A stretch of 17,505 nt of DNA from Sulfurimonas sp. (lineage in GTDB: Bacteria; Campylobacterota; Campylobacteria; Campylobacterales; Sulfurimonadaceae). Numbering within the stretch: the first letter of the stretch is position 1; each line of letters opens with the position of its first letter. Under the pieces are notes generated by a model. The model had not been told where the DNA came from. It worked only from the letters and a program-made list of their open reading frames with translations, and made no database searches. The translations under genes and the position numbers were made by a program. The stretch is from contig JAIOSY010000118.1 of the NCBI GenBank assembly GCA_021107375.1, forward strand, positions 1-17,505, read 5' to 3'. Positions 8,212 through 12,566 of the stretch are shown here, one piece after another.

Positions 8212-8727
8212 CTAAAAATCTAAAGGACTAATAACTTTAGCCTTATTCATTTCAGAAACTACATGTGTGTAAATCATAGTAGTTTCAACACTTTTATGTC
8301 CCAAAAGTTCTTGAATACTTCGCAAATCTATCCCAGCTTGAAGTAAGTGAGTAGCATAACTATGTCTAAATATATGTGAAGTAACTCGTTTGTTTAGATT
8401 TGCTTTTTTTGAAGCATTTTTAATATTTCTACCTAGTGTCTGAGGATGAACGTGATGTCTTCTTTTTTCTTTAGTTCGAGGATCAATTGAAATATTTTTC
8501 ATTGGAAATAAAAATTGCCATTTTGTTAAATATGCTTCTATTTCAGGCTTGCCCATCTCTATAGGATGCTTTTTTTGATGAAAAAGTATATAATGCTTTA
8601 TCCAATGAGTATATGTTCTCTCAGTTGAATAACTGTAATGCTTAAACCTAATTTTTACCCCAAAGGCATTTCTTCCTATAATCAGGGCATCACGAACTAA
8701 ATCCAATAACTTTTTTTGCACACTCAT
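8212..8727 (-). CDS. intI: Integron integrase IntI remnant with a large in-frame internal deletion
   Basis: The ends of this 171-residue protein match integron integrases. The N-terminal SAM-like part reads [20 protein letters not shown] and [22 protein letters not shown]. The C-terminal part reads [23 protein letters not shown], the extra segment that separates IntI from XerC/D, then the catalytic HIFRH (H118, R121), LLGH (H144) and TTMIYTH (Y153). About 145 residues are missing between T68 and K69 (near nt 8523), including the first catalytic Arg and the Lys strand. IntI proteins are normally about 320-340 residues, so recombination activity is not expected. There is also an unusual insertion ([10 protein letters not shown]) near residue 17. 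I chose ATG 8727 because AAGGG precedes it at proper spacing; a TTG two codons upstream has none. It reads away from the cassettes, as in classical integrons, and its stop overlaps the comM ribosome-binding site. Confidence 0.9.
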   Translation of the reverse strand: MSVQKKLLDLVRDALIIGRNAFGVKIRFKHYSYSTERTYTHWIKHYILFHQKKHPIEMGKPEIEAYLTKWQFLFPMKNISIDPRTKEKRRHHVHPQTLGRNIKNASKKANLNKRVTSHIFRHSYATHLLQAGIDLRSIQELLGHKSVETTMIYTHVVSEMNKAKVISPLDF

Positions 8728-8746
8728 CTCCAACCCTTTTCTTAAG

Positions 8747-8798
8747 TGACATTTTGTGTGTTATGTATAATATTTGCAAAATAACACATAAAATGTCA
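8747..8798. repeat. 52-bp inverted repeat in the intI promoter region
   Basis: TGACATTTTGTGTGTTAT (8747-8764) pairs with ATAACACATAAAATGTCA (8781-8798) over 18 positions with one G/T mismatch, around a 16-base centre. The centre and inner arms contain minus-strand -10-like sequences (TATTAT, 8772-8767; TATACA, 8769-8764), so the repeat probably covers the intI promoter. It could be an operator or a pair of integrase-binding sites. It does not fit a LexA box (CTGT-N8-ACAG). Confidence 0.8.
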
Positions 8799-8915
8799 TG
8801 TTATTTAAAAATATAAGTATTAAATATACACATCAACTTTAAGAATTCTATACAATTTTTCTATTTTTATTTAAAAGCATTACAAATTGACATATTTTTA
8901 GTGAAATTCGATTTT

Positions 8916-8945
8916 TAACACATCAAATAGCATGTAAGTTATTTA
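8916..8945. repeat. Third, diverged copy of the TAACACAT motif near attI
   Basis: The segment 8916-8945 repeats 8782-8807 in direct orientation. Both read TAACACATnAAATnnCATG followed by TTATTTA; the second copy has four extra bases (TAAG) before TTATTTA. Within the aligned 26 positions only three differ. Each copy is itself partly palindromic (TAAC...GTTA), like the core-site pairs bound by integron integrases. Confidence 0.7.
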
Positions 8946-8967
8946 TATTTTTTAAGATTATTTTATA

Positions 8968-8973
8968 TATAAT
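8968..8973 (+). promoter_or_regulatory. Candidate cassette promoter Pc (-10 box)
   Basis: TATAAT on the plus strand lies in AT-rich DNA inside the candidate attI, 95 bases before the first cassette ATG. No good -35 hexamer is visible at 17 bases; a TTGACA at 8887-8892 is too far away. This is the usual place for Pc, which drives promoterless cassettes. Confidence 0.35.
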
Positions 8974-9067
8974 TTATTTGAATAAATAGTTATGCTCAGT
9001 TTTCCAACTTATCCGAAAATTGAACACGGCTATATTTTATAGTTAGTTTAAATAACGGGAGTCAAAT

Positions 9068-9660
9068 ATGAAAGGAACGATACTAGATTATAGTATTCAA
9101 AATAGTTCAGGAATAATCTCTGGAGAAGACGGTAATAGATATGAGTTTACAAATGCTGAATGGAAAAGTGACAAAGCACCAAAAGCAAATCAAAATTTTC
9201 TGATGTTAAAAATTCAGAAATTGTAAATAATATAACATCTCAAGGTGTTCAGAATAAATTTGGATTTATTTTATCACTAACAACAGCATTGGCACTATTC
9301 TTCCCAATTATTGAAATACCATTCCTTGGAACGGGTGCTTTAATTGATGGTGGAATGGGAAAACTTCTTTTTGTATTGTTGATAGTATCGGCTTTTTTAT
9401 TCTATTCAAGTATGCAACATAAATTTGTAAAAATTTGCGTAAGTGCAATAGCTATAATAGTTCTATTTCAATTTTATGACTTATTCTCAGGTTTAAGCTC
9501 AGCTGGAGATATGATGAGTGCATTTGGAGGTAGAAGAAGTAGCAATGTGAATCTATTTGGATTACTACGATTTGGAACACCTATTTTAATTTTATTGACT
9601 TTACTTTTAACATATACTGGTCTTAAAAAAAGCTATAAACAAACTTTAGTTAAAGCATAA
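9068..9660 (+). pseudogene. Cassette 1: soluble beta-domain plus four-helix membrane protein, frameshifted
   Basis: The ATG at 9068 has a strong GGGAG six bases upstream and reads MKGTILDYSIQNSSGIISGE and so on. This glycine-rich start resembles small cold-shock/OB-like beta domains fused to membrane proteins. The frame ends after 52 codons (TAA 9224-9226). The -1 frame opens over the same bases and runs to 9660 as a membrane segment protein (TTG 9289 is the only start-like codon, without a ribosome-binding site). It has about four hydrophobic stretches and a glycine/serine-rich loop (GDMMSAFGGRRSS). Adding one T to the run at 9196-9199 joins the frames into a continuous product of about 197 residues (QNFSDVKNSE). 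I infer a one-base loss in a homopolymer: a real mutation, phase-variable tract or assembly error. The function is unknown. The stop overlaps the attC R'' box. Confidence 0.75.
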
Positions 9661-9692
9661 CAATTTTATATCTAAGCCAATGGCTTAGATAT
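9655..9692 (+). other. attC1, degenerate cassette recombination site (R' box missing)
   Basis: R'' box GCATAAC (9655-9661) overlaps the stop codon of cassette 1, as is usual in integrons. A perfect 11-bp stem follows (ATATCTAAGCC 9668-9678, loop AAT, GGCTTAGATAT 9682-9692), then TTCAA as in the other sites. Where GTTRRRY should stand there is only AAAATTC. The site is probably dead, so cassettes 1 and 2 are fused. It could also be read as a hairpin terminator, but no T-tract follows. Confidence 0.55.
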
Positions 9693-9732
9693 CGCTTCAA
9701 AAAATTCTACAATTATATAAATTTAAAAATGC

Positions 9733-9738
9733 TATAAT
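9733..9738 (+). promoter_or_regulatory. Promoter (-10 TATAAT) of the DUF4160/DUF2442 pair
   Basis: TATAAT lies 27 bases before the ATG at 9766, with an A/T-rich upstream stretch and no clear -35 box. A GAGG (9754-9757) with eight-base spacing serves as ribosome-binding site. Toxin-antitoxin cassettes typically carry their own promoter, unlike most other cassettes. Confidence 0.6.
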
Positions 9739-9765
9739 ACTCTAAATAAATTCGAGGTTTAACAA

Positions 9766-10035
9766 ATGGCAATTATTTCAATGTTTTATGGAATCATCAT
9801 CTCAATGTATTATTTTGATAACAAAAAACATAAACTTCCACATATACATGTAAAATATCAAGGTGAACAAGCAGTATTTACAATTCCAGAAGGAAAAATA
9901 CTTGAGGGTACTATGAAAACGAGCAAGAGAAAACTTGTTGAAGCTTGGATAGAAATTCATCAAGATGAGCTAATGGCAGATTGGGAATTAGCAATCAGTG
10001 GCGAAGAAATCTTTAAAATTGAACCTTTAAAATAG
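9766..10035 (+). CDS. DUF4160 family protein, possible toxin-antitoxin partner
   Basis: This is a complete 89-residue protein with the family hallmarks ISMFYGIIISMYYFDNKKHK, LPHIHVKYQGE, a middle beta-hairpin (AVFTIPEGKILEG) and the C-terminal helix WIEIHQDELMADWELA. No signal peptide or membrane segment is seen, so it should be cytoplasmic. DUF4160 genes are very often paired with a downstream DUF2442 gene, as here with an 11-base gap, and the pair is widely listed as a putative type II toxin-antitoxin module. Which partner is toxic is not evident from the sequence. It is intact and has its own promoter, in contrast to the damaged toxin-antitoxin genes later in the array. Confidence 0.88.
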   Translation: MAIISMFYGIIISMYYFDNKKHKLPHIHVKYQGEQAVFTIPEGKILEGTMKTSKRKLVEAWIEIHQDELMADWELAISGEEIFKIEPLK

Positions 10036-10045
10036 GAGTAAAATT

Positions 10046-10282
10046 ATGACACCAAATATTACAGATGTAAAAGCACAAGATAATTATGAAATCTTACTTT
10101 CTTTTGAAAATGGAGAAATAAAAATATTTGATATGAAACCTTATATTGACAAAGGTTTTTTCAAACAACTTCAAGACAAAACTTACTTTAAAACAGTAAA
10201 ACCTCATTTTGACTCTATTCAATGGGCAAATGGTCAAGACTTATCTACTGACACATTGTACCTTGATAGCCACTCAGCATAA
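10046..10282 (+). CDS. DUF2442 family protein, partner of the DUF4160 gene
   Basis: This complete 78-residue protein shows the DUF2442 pattern: an N-terminal strand pair (ITDVKAQDNYEILLSFENGEIKIFDMKPYI), a central helix (FKQLQDKTYFKTV) and the family ending IQWANGQDLSTDTLYLDS. It follows the DUF4160 gene by 11 bases with a near-ideal AGGAG (10034-10038) that overlaps the upstream stop, so the two are made together. DUF2442 proteins are small and probably interact with the partner or with DNA; some have a NadS-like or HTH extension, which is absent here. The stop codon TAA (10280-10282) lies inside the R'' box of attC2, confirming that the pair travels as a cassette. Confidence 0.88.
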   Translation: MTPNITDVKAQDNYEILLSFENGEIKIFDMKPYIDKGFFKQLQDKTYFKTVKPHFDSIQWANGQDLSTDTLYLDSHSA

Positions 10283-10344
10283 CAAAACATAGTAGTCAAT
10301 AAATTACCTATCGGCAATTTATTGGCTATATTCAACCGTTAGCA
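10277..10344 (+). other. attC2, complete cassette recombination site
   Basis: R'' GCATAAC (10277-10283) and R' GTTAGCA (10338-10344) frame a folded site. Boxes ATAG (10289-10292) and CTAT (10326-10329) form the L pairing, an unpaired TAGT follows, and then comes a perfect 9-bp stem CAATAAATT/AATTTATTG (10297-10305, 10316-10324). The TAAC/GTTA ends pair. The site is 68 bp long and has the expected asymmetry (extra unpaired bases on one side). It is the best-preserved attC in the array. Confidence 0.8.
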
Positions 10345-10364
10345 TACATAGGAACATTTATATA

Positions 10365-11189
10365 ATGAGAAGAGTTATTAAGTCCATTTTATCAATATCT
10401 TTTAGTGTCTATTTCATCATAGGTCTATTTTTATTTATCAAGCAAGATAACTTTCTTTATTTTCCAACTCAAAAAGCTGAAAGCACATATAAAAAAGAAA
10501 TTTTTACAAATGAGAAGGAATCTATAAGTACTACAGTACTAAATATTGGACAAAATAAAGCAATAATTTATTTTGGCGGTAATGCTGAAAATGTAGATAA
10601 TAATATAAATAACTTTACTGAAATATTTAAAGACTACACTGTATACCTTGTGAAATATAGAGGATATGGAAAAAGCACAGGACAACCAACAGAACAAGCT
10701 CTTTATTCTGATGCACTTAATATATATGACTCAATAAAAAACAAATACCTTAACATTTCAGTAATTGGTCGTAGTTTAGGCACAGGAGTTGCAACTTACC
10801 TCGCTGCAAAAAGAAATATACATAAACTAGCTCTTATAACTCCTTTTGATAGTATGGAAAGTGTTGCTCAAAAACAATTTCCTATTTATCCTATGTCATT
10901 ACTATTAAAAGACAAATATAAATCAATTGATAGAGTTAATAAAATAAAAGCTAAAACCTTAATTTTAATGGCACAAAATGACCAAGTTATAAAAAAAGAG
11001 CATACTGAAAATCTAGCCAATAAATTTCCAGTTTCACAAATAACTATAGAAATCATTGGAAATGAAAATCACAATTCAATTTCAAGTAACAAGCTGTATT
11101 ATACTTTACTAAAAAAGTATTTTAAAAATGCTAACAAAACGCAGGAGAACAATATGAACCCGCAAACGAATTCATATTGCTCTCCTTAA
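10365..11189 (+). CDS. Membrane-anchored alpha/beta hydrolase (Bem46/ABHD13-like), cassette gene
   Basis: This 274-residue protein has an N-terminal hydrophobic anchor (about 7-25, after MRRVIK), so the catalytic domain is probably held at the outer face of the inner membrane. The serine-hydrolase triad is visible: nucleophile elbow GRSLGTG (S137), D206 in AQNDQV, and H236 in NENHNS. The oxyanion-side motif FGGNAE (70-75) and the segment YRGYGKSTGQPTE are typical of the Bem46/YfhR group. Its substrate is unknown. Start ATG 10365 is preceded by AGGA at 11 bases. From about residue 255 on (NKTQENNMNPQ...) the protein is encoded by attC3, so the C-terminal tail is not native domain sequence. The gene seems intact and has no obvious promoter of its own. 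Confidence 0.88.
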   Translation: MRRVIKSILSISFSVYFIIGLFLFIKQDNFLYFPTQKAESTYKKEIFTNEKESISTTVLNIGQNKAIIYFGGNAENVDNNINNFTEIFKDYTVYLVKYRGYGKSTGQPTEQALYSDALNIYDSIKNKYLNISVIGRSLGTGVATYLAAKRNIHKLALITPFDSMESVAQKQFPIYPMSLLLKDKYKSIDRVNKIKAKTLILMAQNDQVIKKEHTENLANKFPVSQITIEIIGNENHNSISSNKLYYTLLKKYFKNANKTQENNMNPQTNSYCSP

Positions 11190-11198
11190 ACGTTATCT
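11129..11198 (+). other. attC3, complete cassette site that also encodes the hydrolase C-terminus
   Basis: R'' TGCTAAC (11129-11135) and R' GTTATCT (11192-11198) flank the long imperfect stem AGGAGAACAATATGAA (11143-11158) / TTCATATTGCTCTCCT (11171-11186), 15 of 16 positions paired, with loop CCCGCAAACGAA. Spacers AAAACGC and TAAAC resemble classic 59-base elements. Its stem is unrelated to those of attC2 and attC4, as expected for cassettes from different sources. Confidence 0.75.
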
Positions 11199-11202
11199 AT
11201 AA

Positions 11203-11526
11203 TATAACACACTTGAAAAAAGTCCTATTGAAGATTTTCTTGATTCACTATCATCAAAAGAAGTTCAAAAGGTTAGACTTTTGGGATTTGAAGATAAAGG
11301 TACATTTGTAATTCTAACAAACGGCTTCAAAAAGAAAGACCAAAAAGTTCCAAAATCTAAAATTACTTTAGCCGAGCAAAGAAAAAATAGTAATACAGAA
11401 TTTGCAAAAAATTTTGAAGATGGATATCAAGAATTTAAGATTGGTAAGATGTTAAAACTTGCTAGAAAAGAAACAGGCTTAACTCAAGAAGATGTAGCCA
11501 AAGATACAACTAGTTTAAAGAGATAA
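11203..11526 (+). pseudogene. HigB-HigA toxin-antitoxin remnant, fused and internally deleted
   Basis: One open frame of 107 codons begins without a start codon or ribosome-binding site just after attC3. It reads like the middle and end of a HigB/RelE-superfamily toxin: [18 protein letters not shown], then [19 protein letters not shown] and [20 protein letters not shown]. About 35-40 residues that normally lie between these parts are missing. It then passes, without a stop, into the N-terminus of a HigA-type antitoxin ([20 protein letters not shown], then [14 protein letters not shown]). The helix-turn-helix is cut after its first helix, and an unrelated TTSLKR end follows. A TTG at 11281 could start an 81-residue product, but this is not a functional toxin or antitoxin. 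At least three deletions have kept the frame open. Its TAA lies in the R'' box of attC4. Confidence 0.8.
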
Positions 11527-11588
11527 CAAATCATAGAAACTAATAAGTTACCTAGCGGTCACTTATTAGCTCTATTCAACCATTATAT
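11521..11588 (+). other. attC4, sister of attC2 with a mutated R' core
   Basis: R'' AGATAAC (11521-11527), L boxes ATAG/CTAT (11533-11536, 11572-11575) and a perfect 9-bp stem CTAATAAGT/ACTTATTAG (11540-11548, 11561-11569) match attC2 in size (68 bp) and design. The loop TTACCTAnCGG is nearly shared with attC2. The R' box reads ATTATAT (11582-11588): the crossover G is replaced by A, so exchange at this site should be blocked. Confidence 0.7.
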
Positions 11589-11603
11589 ACAAATATGAAT
11601 AAA

Positions 11604-11634
11604 TTTGAATACAATATTATAATTAGTATTCAAA
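11604..11634 (+). promoter_or_regulatory. Promoter and palindromic operator of the relBE-like remnant
   Basis: A perfect 9-bp inverted repeat TTTGAATAC (11604-11612) / GTATTCAAA (11626-11634) brackets the -10 box TATAAT (11618-11623), ten bases before the antitoxin ATG. This is the usual design of autoregulated toxin-antitoxin promoters bound by a ribbon-helix-helix antitoxin. A weak -35 (ATGAAT, 11595-11600) lies 17 bases upstream of the -10. Confidence 0.7.
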
Positions 11635-11643
11635 GAACTCATT

Positions 11644-11880
11644 ATGAAAATAGTAACTATGCGAGTAGATGATTCTGTCTACGATATGATTAAACTTGCA
11701 GCTGAAGGTCAAAGAAGAAACCTTTAGAACTTCATAGAATTTGCAATAATGCAATATTTAACATCATCACAATTTGTAGAAAATGAAGAGATAACTGAAA
11801 TTATGGATAATAAAAATCTTGTTCAAAATTTGATAAATGATTTAGCTTGCTTTAAAGATGGTGATTACACCATTGTCTAA
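11644..11880 (+). pseudogene. RelB/CopG-like ribbon-helix-helix antitoxin with an in-frame TAG
   Basis: The 78-codon frame from ATG 11644 reads MKIVTMRVDDSVYDMIKLAA, EGQRRNL, then TAG (11725-11727), then NFIEFAIMQYLTSSQF and so on to TAA 11878. The first half is a ribbon-helix-helix DNA-binding domain (strand KIVTMRVDD, helix 1 DSVYDMIKLAAEGQ, helix 2 NFIEFAIMQYL). The second half is an antitoxin tail ending in DGDYTIV. The TAG replaces the residue at the helix-1/helix-2 turn, where Ser is common, and TCG to TAG is a single-base change. The product would be a 27-residue peptide unable to bind DNA. The toxin frame overlaps its end by 23 bases, the usual translational coupling. Confidence 0.8.
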
Positions 11881-12028
11881 GTATCAAATTGCTAAAACTA
11901 AAACTTTTGAAAAAGTTAAAAAGAAAATAGATAATTTTGAAGGTTACTATAGATATAGAATTGGAAACTATAGACTTTTTTACCTTATTGAAAATAATAA
12001 GCTTACGATAAAGCGTTCTATTATTTAG
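11858..12028 (+). pseudogene. RelE-like toxin remnant with internal deletion and lost C-terminus
   Basis: The 56-codon frame from ATG 11858 starts with the normal RelE-type N-terminus (SKYQIAKTKTFEKV). It then jumps directly to the later core motif DNFEGYYRYRIGNYRLFYLIENN. About 35 residues that normally lie between them are absent. After KLTIK the usual hydrophobic strand and C-terminal helix are missing, and the frame ends at TAG 12026-12028 inside the 3' end of the convergent def gene (8-base overlap). RelE-family mRNA interferases need the missing helices for ribosome binding, so it should be inactive. The abrupt end beside def suggests that the right boundary of the integron was itself shaped by a deletion. 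Confidence 0.75.
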
Positions 12029-12545
12029 AAGTTTTTCTCTCTTTTAAAAATTTTTTATACTCTTTTTCAAATTTTCGTCGTCTTGAAGATGTAAGCTTAT
12101 CTATAAATAAAATTCCATTTAAATGATCACGCTCATGTTGAATAGCTATACTCAAAAGTCCATCTGCTTCAAGTTTTTTTGTATTTCCATCTCTATCTTG
12201 ATAATTAACGCTAATTGTTTCAAATCTATTTATATCTTCGTAAAAATGGGGAACACTTAAACAACCCTCTTGATAAGTTGTTTCACCTTTTTGATTTGTT
12301 AAAACTGGATTAATCATCTCAATAAGATTTTCTTCTGGCTGAGAGCCATCTTCATCAGGAATATTTAAAATTAAAATCTCTTGAGCAACTCCTACTTGAA
12401 TAGCTGCTAATCCTATACCATTTGTTCTAATCATAAATGGGTTCATTGCATCAAGTAATTGATGTAAGTTTTCATCAAATTTTTCTACTTTTTTAGATTT
12501 TTCTTTTAATCTTTTATCTGGATATTCTACTATTTTTAGATTCAT
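12021..12545 (-). CDS. def: Peptide deformylase
   Basis: This 174-residue Fe/Zn hydrolase removes the formyl group from N-terminal formyl-Met on nascent chains. All three family motifs are present: GIGLAAIQ (43-50), EGCLSVP (93-99, metal ligand C95) and QHERDHLNG (136-144; ligands H137, H141 and catalytic E138). The length is normal, and a basic tail (RRRKFEKEYKKFLKERK) follows the core. It is the last gene of the tig-clpP-GGDEF-def group. ATG 12545 lies 21 bases after the preceding stop, with AAGGA at about 11 bases. Its stop lies within the overlapping toxin remnant on the other strand, with no visible terminator. In related genomes the next gene is comM; here the integron has moved in between. 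Confidence 0.97.
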   Translation of the reverse strand: MNLKIVEYPDKRLKEKSKKVEKFDENLHQLLDAMNPFMIRTNGIGLAAIQVGVAQEILILNIPDEDGSQPEENLIEMINPVLTNQKGETTYQEGCLSVPHFYEDINRFETISVNYQDRDGNTKKLEADGLLSIAIQHERDHLNGILFIDKLTSSRRRKFEKEYKKFLKERKTSK

Positions 12546-12566
12546 ACTTTAACTGTTTTCCTTATT

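Larger units (their letters stand above)
8916..8995 (+). other. Candidate attI site of the integron
   Basis: The stretch 8734-9067 has no gene. It lies between divergent intI and the first cassette, where attI belongs. GTTATGC at 8989-8995 is the best core site: it is the exact complement of the GCATAAC R'' boxes of the first two attC sites, and the first cassette gene follows. Three other GTTAT-type motifs lie upstream (8760, 8800, 8938) and could be the accessory integrase-binding repeats. The left limit is a guess. The expected crossover is between G8989 and T8990. Confidence 0.5.

Noticed and set aside
8212..8727. XerC/XerD/XerH-type recombinase
   Set aside because: The segment [13 protein letters not shown] is the integron-integrase-specific insertion, and the position next to attC-bearing cassettes fits IntI.
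8747..8798. LexA-type operator for intI
   Set aside because: No CTGT-N8-ACAG sequence is present; the repeat arms are unrelated to the LexA box.
9668..9692. Intrinsic terminator after cassette 1
   Set aside because: The 11-bp stem is strong, but no T-tract follows on either strand; R'' GCATAAC before it and TTCAA after it fit an attC remnant better.
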